Assembly (NCBI GenBank): GCA_034359265.1
Contig: CP136891.1
Location: forward strand, 41,532,001 to 41,596,000
Length of the DNA stretch: 64,000 nucleotides
Direction of reading: 5' to 3'
DNA from: Canna indica
Lineage: Eukaryota; Streptophyta; Magnoliopsida; Zingiberales; Cannaceae
In this document: positions 23,601 to 32,682 of the stretch, in pieces
How positions within the stretch are numbered: position 1 is the stretch's first letter
Layout: the number at the start of each line of letters is the position of its first letter
Notes under the pieces: generated by a model
What the model saw: only the letters and a program-made list of their open reading frames with translations
What the model was told of the DNA's origin: nothing
Database searches by the model: none
Position numbers and translations under genes: made by a program

Positions 23601-24269
23601 GTGTTATTTTTGACAGACTAATGCAAAGAATAACAAGATTTTTCGAACAGAATCTTGAACGAAGCCGACTGATTTAACTTCGGGGTATCGGCTCGAAACG
23701 CCGAGCAATCTGAGTCCCGAGCGACTCCAGAACATTCACTGTGATGGGAGAAGTTGTTAATCGAGTTATTTTTGACAGACTAATTCAAAGAATAACAAGA
23801 TTTTTCAAATAGAATCTTGAACGAAGCCGACTGATTGAACTTCGGGGTATTGGCTCGAAACGTCCAGCAATCTGAGTTCCGGGTGACTCCAGAACATTCA
23901 CTGTGATGGGAGAAGTTGTTAATCGAGTTATTTTTGACAGACTAATGCAAAGAATAACAAGATTTTTCAAATAGAATCTTGAACGAAGCCGACTGATTGA
24001 ACTTCGGGGTATTGGCTCGAAACGTCCAGCAATCTGAGTTCCGGGCGACTCCAGAACATTCACTGTGATGGGAGAAGTTGTTAATCGAGTTATTTTTGAC
24101 AGACTAATGCAAAGAATAACAAGATTTTTCAAATAGAATCTTGAACGAAGCCGACTGATTGAACTTCGGGGTATCAGATCGAAACGCCGAGCAATCTGAG
24201 TCCCGAGCGACTCCAGAACATTCACTGTGATGGGAGAAGTTGTTAATCGAGTTATTTTTGACAGACTAA
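17144..24269 (+). repeat. Tandem duplication of a 22-monomer block (3563 bp)
   Basis: Subtype order and private variants at 17144-20706 recur at 20707-24269 with a 3563-bp offset. Examples are GAACGAAGTCG at 17831/21394, AATGCAATGAATTGG at 18278/21841 and GTTAGTCGAG at 19384/22947. The offset is one base short of 22 x 162 because each copy has its own 1-bp deletion. Copies are not identical, so later substitution or conversion has occurred. Confidence 0.75.
17630..18925 (+). repeat. Two tetrameric modules (648 bp each)
   Basis: Four-monomer units begin at 17630 and 18278. Each starts with an A-like monomer ending AATCGTGTT. Three GAATAACAAG-type monomers follow, carrying CGGCTCGAAACGCC, CGAAACGTCCAGC and GATCGAAACGCC or a one-base variant. 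The second unit has the private word AATGCAATGAATTGG at its start, which is also found near 21841, 48386 and 55190 and marks related duplicated blocks. Confidence 0.8.
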
Positions 24270-27200
24270 TGCAAAGAATTGGAAGATTTTTCGATTAAAA
24301 TCTTGAAGGAAGCCGGCTGATTGAACTTCGGGGTATCCGCTCGACACGCCGAGCAATCTGGGTCCCGAGCGACTCTGGAACATTCACTATGATGGGAGAA
24401 GTTGTTAATCAAGTTATTTTTGACAGACTAATGCAAATAATTGAAAGATTTTTCGATTAAAATCTTGAAGGAAGCCGGCTGATTGAACTTCGGGGTATCG
24501 GCTCGAAACGCCGAGCAATCTGAGTCCCGAGCGACTCCAGAACATTCACTGTGATGGGAGAAGTTGTTAATCGAGTTATTTTTGACAGACTAATGCAAAG
24601 AATAACAAGATTTTTCAAACAGAATCTTGAACGAAGCCGACTGATTTAACTTCGGGGTATCGGCTCGAAACGCCGAGCAATCTGAGTCCCGAGCGACTCC
24701 ATAACATTCACTGTGATGGGAGAAGTTATTAATCGAGTTATTTTTGACAGACTAATGCAAAGAATAACAAGATTTTTCAAACAGAATCTTGAACGAAGCC
24801 GACTGATTGAACTTCGGGGTATTGGCTCGAAACGTCCAGCAATCTGAGTTCCGGGCGACTCCAGAACATTCACTGTGATGGGAGAAGTTGTTAATCGAGT
24901 TATTTTTGACAGACTAATGCAAAGAATAACAAGATTTTTCAAATAGAATCTTGAACGAAGCCGACTGATTGAACTTCGGGGTATCAGATCGAAACGCCGA
25001 GCAATCTGAGTCCCGAGCGACTCCAGAACATTCACTGTGATGGGAGAAGTTGTTAATCGAGTTATTTTTGACAGACTAATGCAAAGAATTGGAAGATTTT
25101 TCGATTAAAATCTTGAAGCAAGCCGGCTGATTGAACTTCGGGGTATCCGCTCGACACGCCGAGCAATCTGGGTCCCGAGCGACTCTGGAACATTCACTGT
25201 GATGGGAGAAGTTGTTAATCAAGTTATTTTTGACAGACTAATGCAAATAATTGAAAGATTTTTCGATTAAAATCTTGAAGGAAGCCGGTTGATTGAACTT
25301 CGGGGTATCATCTCGAAACGCCGAGCAATCTGAGTCCCGAGCGACTCCAGAACATTCACTGTGATGGGAGAAGTTGTTAATCGAGTTATTTTTGACAGAC
25401 TAATGCAAAGAATAACAAGATTTTTCAAACAGAATCTTGAACGAAGCCGACTGATTGAACTTCGGGGTATCGGCTCGAAACGTCCAGCAATCTGAGTCCC
25501 GGGCGACTCCAGAACATTCACTGTGATGGGAGAAGTTGTTAGTCGAGTTATTTTTGACAGACTAATGCAAAGAATTGGAAGATTTTTCGATTAAAATCTT
25601 GAAGGAAGCCGGCTGATTGAACTTCGGGGTATCCGCTCGACACGCCGAGCAATCTGGGTCCCGAGCGACTCTGGAACATTCACTGTGATGGGAGAAGTTG
25701 TTAATCAAGTTATTTTTGACAGACTAATGCAAATAATTGAAAGATTTTTCGATTAAAATCTTGAAGGAAGCCGGCTGATTGAACTTTGGGGTATCATCTC
25801 GAAACGCCGAGCAATCTGAGTCCCGAGCGACTGCAGAACATTCACTGTGATGGGAGAAGTTGTTAATCGAGTTATTTTTGACAGACTAATGCAAAGAATA
25901 ACAAGATTTTTCAAACAGAATCTTGGACGAAGCCGACTGATTGAACTTCGGGGTATCGGCTCCAAACGTCCAGCAATCTGAGTCTCAGGCGACTCCAGAA
26001 CATTCACTGTGATGGGAGAAGTTGTTAATCGAGTTATTTTTGACAGACTAATGCAAAGAATTGGAAGATTTTTCGATTAAAATCTTGAAGGAAGCCGGCT
26101 GATTGAACTTCGGGGTATCCGCTCGACACGCCGAGCAATCTGAGTCCCGAGCGACTCCGGAACATTCACTGTGATGGGAGAAGTTGTTAATCGTGTTATT
26201 TTTGACAGACTAATGCAAAGAATAACAAGATTTTTCAAACAGAATCTTGAACGAAGCCGACTGATTTAACTTCGGGGTATCGGCTCGAAACGCCGAGCAA
26301 TCTGAGTCCCGAGCGACTCCAGAACATTCACTGTGATGGAAGAAGTTGTTAATCGAGTTATTTTTGACAGACTAATTCAAAGAATAACAAGATTTTTCAA
26401 ATAGAATCTTGAACGAAGCCGACTGATTGAACTTCGGGGTATCGGCTCGAAACGTCCAGCAATCTGAGTCCCGGGCGACTCCAGAACATTCACTGTGATG
26501 GGAGAAGTTGTTAATCGAGTTATTTTTGACAGACTAATGCAAGGAATAACAAGATTTTTCAAACAGAATCTTGAACGAAGCCGACTGATTGAACTTCGGG
26601 GTATTGGCTCGAAACGTCCAGCAATCTGAGTTCCGGGCGACTCCAGAACATTCACTGTGATGGGAGAAGTTGTTAATCGAGTTATTTTTGACAGACTAAT
26701 GCAAAGAATAACAAGATTTTTCAAATAGAATCTTGAACGAAGCCGACTGATTGAACTTCGGGGTATCAGATCGAAACGCCGAGCAATCTGAGTCCCGAGC
26801 GACTCCAGAACATTCACTGTGATGGGAGAAGTTGTTAATCGAGTTATTTTTGACAGACTAATGCAAAGAATTGGAAGATTTTTCGATTAAAATCTTGAAG
26901 GAAGCCGGCTGATTGAACTTCGGGGTATCCGCTCGACACGCCGAGCAATCTGGGTCCCGAGCGACTCTGGAACATTCACTGTGATGGGAGAAGTTGTTAA
27001 TCAAGTTATTTTTGACAGACTAATGCAAATAATTGAACGATTTTTCGATTAAAATCTTGAAGGAAGCCGGCTGATTGAACTTCGGGGTATCGGCTCGAAA
27101 CGCCGAGCAATCTGAGTCCCGAGCGACTCCAGAACATTCACTGTGATGGGAGAAGTTGTTAATCGAGTTATTTTTGACAGACTAATGCAAAGAATAACAA

Positions 27201-27343
27201 GATTTTTCAAACAGAATCTTGAACGAAGCCGACTGATTTAACTTCGGGGTATCGGCTCGAAACGCCGAGCAATCTGAGTCCCGAGCGACTCCAGAACATT
27301 CACTGTGATGGGAGAAGTTGTTAATCGAGTTATTTTTTTTTTT

Positions 27344-27701
27344 GCAACAAGGCAAAGGAAATATATTAAGACGTAAAAGAATACAATAGAGTTCAAGACA
27401 CGTCTACCATTAATAGGAATGGTAGAGCTTCTCATCCCCCAAAGGAAAAGACCACGCCCCTCACCTCCGGCATTGCCATCAGCAAGGTAGTAGCCCAAAC
27501 CTTAGGAGAAGAAGAACAAAAGGAAAAACCCACAGCCCGGGTCAAGCACAATATAGAGATGCATACAATGCATCACACACGGTTACCCACAACTCGGGCC
27601 AAGTAAGGAATATCAGATGGACTACCCACAACTCGGGGGGCCAAGCAATATATAAAGCCCACACAGTGAATCACTAATCTTGACGGACAGGAGTAAAATG
27701 G
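27344..27701 (-). other. LINE 3' UTR with terminal hairpin
   Basis: Lies between the ORF2 stop and the poly(A) tail. It contains three spaced copies of a CCCACAACTCGGGCC-like motif (about 27531-27650) and a perfect 9-bp stem with 6-nt loop (TCTACCATT-N6-AATGGTAGA, 27403-27426) 60-83 nt before the tail. In several plant L1-clade LINEs a 3'-terminal hairpin is the feature recognised by the reverse transcriptase. That role here is inference. Confidence 0.65.
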
Positions 27702-30700
27702 CTAATCTTGACTGACAAGAGTGAAATGGACTTGAATGTTCCACCGTTCTGCAATAGCTCTGTTCCTTGGTGTGTCGGTGATAGGCCTGGTACCATATAT
27801 CTGAAGAATTTTGCTTTTAACTCTTGTGATAACACTACTAAGCACACTAGCAGGTGAAGAGGACACATGAGAAAAAATACGATCATTCCGCTCACGCCAA
27901 ATGAAATAAACTGAAGCAGTGAGGGCAAGACGCCTAATATAGCCAATGAAAGAGTCTCCACTCATAACGTCTTCCCACCATCTAAGCTGATCACCCCAAT
28001 GATGCAAAGGGTTTGCCAAAAGACAAAGATCTAGAATCTTGCGCCAAATTATAGCCGAAAAAGGGCAGTGAAAGAATAAGTGCTCAATGGATTCATCTAC
28101 ACCGCAAAAACAGCAGCTGGTAGAGTGTGTAATTTCCCAACGCGAAAGTCGATCAAGAGTTGGTAATCTCCGTAAGAGAGCAAGCCATAAGACAAAAGAG
28201 TACCTTGGGATCCTTCCCTTGAACCAAACAAGATGATGCCAAGTAACCATGGGATTAGTGGGGGAAATGCCCTTGCAAGCCGATGCAATACTGAAAAAAC
28301 CATCACTAGACGGCTTCCAGATGATCTGATCGTCATTCGAACTAGTAATAACAGTGCCAATAGAATCCCAAGCACGAAGCAGGTCAAGCTCATGAGCAAG
28401 ATTACCCAGATGCCAAGTATTTTGCTGCCAAATGGAAGATACCCTGGCTGTTCTACTCGAGTAGAGGCGGGCCGGGATATGGTTGTTCATCCTGTCAATA
28501 AGAAGGTAATCAGGAATCCAAGGATCAAGCCAGAGGAATGTGTTCGTACCGTCACCAATGCGGTACTCTACCAGTTTATGGGCATAATCACGAGCAAAAA
28601 GAATGCTACGAAAACACCAAGAGCAGGCCCATGGCCGTTTAACAGACCATATAGAATCGTTGTTGAGGTATTTAGAGGTGATCCAACGAATCCAAAGGGA
28701 GTCTTTCTTTGAAGCAATTGCCCAAATATACCTCATGAGATATGCAATATTAAGGTGAGAGAGTCGATGAAGTCCAAGTCCACCATTTTGATGTGGTTGG
28801 CAAATATCAGCCCATGAAACTTTATGGATACTTTTTTTATCATCACCACTCCATAGGAATCTAGCAAGAAGATATTCAATGCGAGACGTGACTTTCTGGG
28901 GGAGCCTGTAAGCGGCGCACCAGTAGGTAATCTTACCCTGAAGAACAGATTTGATGAGTGCCAATCTACCCATGTAAGATAGGTGCTTAGCCTTCCAAGA
29001 ATGGATGCGGCTCTGGATACTCTCAATAAGCGGAAGGCAATCATTATATGTAAGTTGCTTAGAAATGAGAGGAACACCTAGGAATCGAGTGGGGAGAGTA
29101 CCAATAGGCATGCCAAGAATGTTCTGAACTCTGTTCATCATGTCTCTAGAGCACCCTGCCATATATAGATTTGATTTGGTTGTGCTTGCAGATAAACCTG
29201 AAATATCTGCGAAGGATTCGAAAACATTTTTGATCGCTCTAGCATTGGACTCAGAGGCTTCGGCAAATATAATAAGATCATCTGCAAACGCTAAGTGAGT
29301 AATAAGCGGGTTTGTACAGCCCGGGTGTGGAGTGATCATACCTCGCCTTGCTGCATCATCAAGACAAGAGGATAAGTACTGCATAACAATGAGGAACAGA
29401 TATGGAGCCATGGGGCAGCCTTGCCTTAGACCTCGAGAGCTTCGAAAGAAACCCACAGAAGAACCATTGATATTGATAGTAAATGAGGGGTTTGAGATAC
29501 AGGCTCGAATCCAACTAATCACCATAGAGGGAAAACCATGAAGATGAAGTAACTGAAGCAAGAAGTCCCACCGAACAGAATCATAAGCTTTATGAAGATC
29601 AACCTTGATGGCCATGCGAGCTTGCCCAGAGGAAAGATGATAATTGTGCATAAGGTCATGGCAGAGAGCAATATTTTCATGAATAACCCGACCACGCATA
29701 AAAGCATGTTGTGTGATGCTAATCAAATCAGGTAAAATAACCTTGAGCCTGTTTGCAATAATTTTAGAAATGAATCTGTAAATCATCTTGCAAATAGAGA
29801 GGGGACGGTAATCGGCAAATGAGGTAGTGTTGCTCTTCTTAGGGATCAGAGTAATAGAAGTAATATTAGCTTCATTAAGAAGTTTACCAGTCCTGAAAAA
29901 CTCAAGTATCGCAGCAATAACATCATCCTTAATGATGGGCCAGCAAGATTTGTAAAATTCAGCATTTAATCCATCAACACCGGGGGCCTTATCAGAGTTT
30001 GACGATAGGATCACCTGTTCAATCTCCTGAGGTGTAACTAGCTGAGACAATAAGGAAATACTTTGCTGAGAGAGATGAGTTGAGACTCGCACATCAGAGA
30101 AATCCACATTAAGAATCTCAGGGGCGAACTGCCTGGTAAAGTAGCTAATGGCCTCTTGTTCTAGAGCAGGGCCCTCAAGGGAATTACCATCAGCATCTGT
30201 AATAGAAAGTAAGGCATTTCTGTTGCATCTGAGCTTCAAGGAATTATGAAAGAATTTCGAATTTGAGTCCCCAAGGCGCAACCACGTATCCCTTGATTTT
30301 TGTCTAAGAGAGGCCTCCTCATTAGCATAGAGCCGTAGAAGTGCAGCCCTGCATTCTGCCTCTTCGGGGAAAGCCCTGTCATCCATATCTGTAGATAGAG
30401 TGATAGCCTGTAACTCATGGAGCTTAGATTGTAATAAGAAAATTTGACTTTTCTGTGCCTTCACCAAGTCTCTAGACCATATTTGTAGTGCCTTTCTGGT
30501 TCTTTTCAGCTTCTGGATAAGGATAAACATTCTCGTTGTTCTGTGGCCGAATCGACTGCTAACAAGTGGGTTCCAAGCTGACTCAATACAATCAAGAAAA
30601 CCAGTCTCCTGAGGCCAATAATTAAAGAAATGAAAATTCCGAGGCCGCCAGGGTAACTTGCACACCCTAAGTATGACAAAAGTGTGATCAGATACATCAG

Positions 30701-31364
30701 GACTATGGAAGGTAGCCTCTGAATCTGGAAATGTATGAACCCAATTCTGATTGCATAGAACCCTGTCCAGTTTTTCACATACTCTATTGTGGCCTATGGA
30801 AGAATTTGACCATGTAAAAAAACTGCCTTGACTTTTCATATCAAATAGGCCCAAGTTATCGAGCTGGTCAGTAATAGCCTCAATGTAGGAACTATTAACA
30901 TCACTACCCCCATATTTTTCAGATGGCGAGAAGACCATATTAAAATCCCCGAAAACAGTCCAAGGCCCCTCAACATGATTTGCAAAATCATTCAAAGCAG
31001 TCCAAATATGAGTTCTATCATTATTAGAATAAAGGCCATAAACCACTGAAAAGGAAAATGTTGTACCTTGTTGGATAAATTTAATACTACCAGAAACCAC
31101 CTGATCTGTAGAAGCAACGATAGCAATATCCACAACAGCAGGATTCCAAAGACACCATATCCTACCATGATGGTTAGGACAGACATTGACATGATAGTTC
31201 CAGCCTTCCACAATATTCGTAAAGACGCGAGCTGAATTTTCCAATTTAACTCTAGTCTCCAATAGAAAAAAACAATGAAGTTTGTGATGGGAGATCTTAC
31301 TTCGGATAGCCCGTTGCTTGGCACAGCTATTCAGGCCCCGAATGTTCCAAAAGGCTACTTGCAT
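27702..31364 (-). CDS. LINE ORF2: endonuclease-reverse transcriptase, intact 1220 aa
   Basis: This protein nicks target DNA and copies the LINE RNA at the nick. Residues 1-230 are an apurinic-type endonuclease: FWNIRG with Asn7, LLETRV with Glu36, GDFN (139-142) and SDH (225-227). Residues ~455-720 are the reverse transcriptase: YRPLS (519-523), KVDLHKAYDSV with catalytic Asp589, GLRQGCP (645-651) and FADD (693-696). All catalytic residues seen are present. Residues ~1020-1115 form the zf-RVT zinc finger (Cys1084, Cys1085, Cys1087, His1095, His1099, Cys1100). It ends without an RNase H domain, as in many plant L1-like elements. The start ATG overlaps the end of ORF1 by 10 nt (ATGCAAGTAG), suggesting reinitiation or coupled translation. 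There is no internal stop or frameshift. Confidence 0.95.
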   Translation of the reverse strand: MQVAFWNIRGLNSCAKQRAIRSKISHHKLHCFFLLETRVKLENSARVFTNIVEGWNYHVNVCPNHHGRIWCLWNPAVVDIAIVASTDQVVSGSIKFIQQGTTFSFSVVYGLYSNNDRTHIWTALNDFANHVEGPWTVFGDFNMVFSPSEKYGGSDVNSSYIEAITDQLDNLGLFDMKSQGSFFTWSNSSIGHNRVCEKLDRVLCNQNWVHTFPDSEATFHSPDVSDHTFVILRVCKLPWRPRNFHFFNYWPQETGFLDCIESAWNPLVSSRFGHRTTRMFILIQKLKRTRKALQIWSRDLVKAQKSQIFLLQSKLHELQAITLSTDMDDRAFPEEAECRAALLRLYANEEASLRQKSRDTWLRLGDSNSKFFHNSLKLRCNRNALLSITDADGNSLEGPALEQEAISYFTRQFAPEILNVDFSDVRVSTHLSQQSISLLSQLVTPQEIEQVILSSNSDKAPGVDGLNAEFYKSCWPIIKDDVIAAILEFFRTGKLLNEANITSITLIPKKSNTTSFADYRPLSICKMIYRFISKIIANRLKVILPDLISITQHAFMRGRVIHENIALCHDLMHNYHLSSGQARMAIKVDLHKAYDSVRWDFLLQLLHLHGFPSMVISWIRACISNPSFTININGSSVGFFRSSRGLRQGCPMAPYLFLIVMQYLSSCLDDAARRGMITPHPGCTNPLITHLAFADDLIIFAEASESNARAIKNVFESFADISGLSASTTKSNLYMAGCSRDMMNRVQNILGMPIGTLPTRFLGVPLISKQLTYNDCLPLIESIQSRIHSWKAKHLSYMGRLALIKSVLQGKITYWCAAYRLPQKVTSRIEYLLARFLWSGDDKKSIHKVSWADICQPHQNGGLGLHRLSHLNIAYLMRYIWAIASKKDSLWIRWITSKYLNNDSIWSVKRPWACSWCFRSILFARDYAHKLVEYRIGDGTNTFLWLDPWIPDYLLIDRMNNHIPARLYSSRTARVSSIWQQNTWHLGNLAHELDLLRAWDSIGTVITSSNDDQIIWKPSSDGFFSIASACKGISPTNPMVTWHHLVWFKGRIPRYSFVLWLALLRRLPTLDRLSRWEITHSTSCCFCGVDESIEHLFFHCPFSAIIWRKILDLCLLANPLHHWGDQLRWWEDVMSGDSFIGYIRRLALTASVYFIWRERNDRIFSHVSSSPASVLSSVITRVKSKILQIYGTRPITDTPRNRAIAERWNIQVHFTLVSQD

Positions 31365-32682
31365 TTATGGGACTGGATGATCTTTTTCTTACCCGGTTTC
31401 CTAGAACTCTCGGCACCGCCTTTGGCCTTTTTAATCTTAACATGGACATTTGCATCCTCAAGAGGATCATAATCATCATCATTTAGCATATCATTATCTG
31501 ACGAGTCTGCAAGAACATTGAACCTGTTGGGAGAAATTGTTACACTTTCAGACTGTGGCCTATCTGGTGCAATATCACTTGTTTTGTCTTTCTGTCGAAT
31601 ATTTGCATCTGAAAGAATAGGAGACATATTCATGTCCTTCACATGTTTGTTAAGATTTCGCTCCTCCTCATTGAGAGCAGCAATATCCTCTTGTTGTGGT
31701 TTGGGAGGTGGCTGGGGTTGTGCCTTCTTTGGAACCCAAATCTGATTGGCGTTAGTGCCACAATTCCTAGTAGCATGGCCAAACTTTTTGCAATTTTTGC
31801 AGTGAACCGGTATCCAATCATATTCAACATGAATGATATATTCTTCATCATTAACAAGCACAGGCAGTTCTCTAGGATAGGTACAGTCCAAAGTCACCTC
31901 AATACAAGCACGCATATACCCCAACCGCTGTTTTGTGGATGACATGTGATCAAGATGGACAGGATTGCCAATAACGCTGCAAAATTTGTTAATAAAGAAA
32001 GGAGTCCACATAAATAATGGAACATTAAAAAACTTTACCCAAATAGGAATGGTTGCCATTTCGGCTTTCTCCAACTTTAAAGCTCTATTCCATCTCCGAA
32101 GGGCAAGAAATCTATTCTGAATAAACCATGGGCCGCCCTCAAGAATAGAATCTGCATCATCCCTCTGTGAGAATCGAAAAATAAAGAAACCAGACTCCAT
32201 AGTAAGCACCTCAACGTTGCCACTAATTTTCCACATCTTTGTCACCCAATTTTTCACGACTCTGTAAGGAAGGCGTGGCCCAATAAAGTGTCCAACTAAG
32301 GAAGATTGCCAATACTTCTCCCCTGCTAAAATCTCTTCTTGAGGAGCCTCAATAATAATATTACCATCCACAAGAGTCGGCTCCTCAAAACTAAGCTTAG
32401 TTTCAAGGGTATGCGCATCTGAGGAGAATAGCGAACTCCAAGAAGAAGTAATTCCGAGTCCAACCATAGGAGTCGGTGAAGACCTAGATGGACAATTCAA
32501 AGGAAGCATATCATGATTAGGAACTGAAGGGAGCATACCTTTGATGGAGGAACGAGAGGCCTCATCAATATCTAATTCATTTATTGTCTTCATGAGAATT
32601 GCCATAGCTTCAGCATATGGGGCTTTAGCACAATCGAGGACATCAGCATTGACAGGATAAGTTGGTGCAACACACTGTGAGG
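31355..32682 (-). CDS. LINE ORF1: RNA-binding protein, 5'-truncated
   Basis: ORF1 proteins coat the LINE RNA. From the first Met (32605) the frame has 416 residues, but it stays open upstream to the insertion break at 32682 (including APTYPVNADVLDCAKAPYAE), so the natural N-terminus is lost. Residues ~90-240 (counted from that Met) match the DUF4283 type of plant LINE ORF1, with WVTKMWKISGNVEV, GGPWFIQNRFLALRRW and IPIWVKFFNVPLFMWTP. A CCHC zinc knuckle follows: Cys269-x2-Cys272-x4-His277-x4-Cys282 (HCKNCKKFGHATRNC). The tail is Pro/Gln-rich, then acidic, then Lys-rich. The stop TAG lies within the first codons of ORF2. Probably not functional as it stands, for want of its start and promoter. 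Confidence 0.9.

Larger units (their letters stand above)
16658..27337 (+). repeat. 162-bp satellite array, first block (~66 monomers)
   Basis: Head-to-tail monomers of 162 bp, all in one orientation. The phrase TTCACTGTGATGGGAGAAGT recurs at 16771, 16933, 17095, 17257 and so on. Between 16771 and 27299 there are 65 periods with a net loss of 2 bp, explained by single-base deletions near 19792 and 23347. Subtypes are told apart by words such as GAATTGGAAG / TAATTGAAAG / GAATAACAAG and by CCGCTCGACACG / CATCTCGAAACG / GGCTCGAAACGTCCAGC. The array begins in mid-monomer against the C-run and is cut by a LINE at 27338. I do not recognise the satellite family. Length and organisation resemble plant centromeric or pericentromeric satellites. 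Confidence 0.97.
27338..32682 (-). mobile_element. 5'-truncated L1-type LINE inserted in one satellite monomer
   Basis: The 5345-bp element lies on the minus strand. Its poly(A) tail is the T-run at 27333-27343, of which five T belong to the satellite. Then come a ~358-bp 3' UTR, ORF2 (31364-27702) and ORF1 (from the 5' break to 31355). The satellite breaks off after TTATTTTT at 27337 and resumes at 32683 with AAGATTTTTC. Compared with uninterrupted monomers, 23 bp of satellite are missing, and the spacing 27299-32783 equals one period plus 5322 bp (5345 minus 23). There is no target-site duplication. ORF1 is open to the upstream break, so the element is truncated within ORF1. ORF2 is intact, suggesting recent insertion. 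Confidence 0.93.

Noticed and set aside
28233..28712. 159-aa plus-strand frame within the LINE
   Set aside because: It is a shadow of ORF2 on the opposite strand with no motif of its own.
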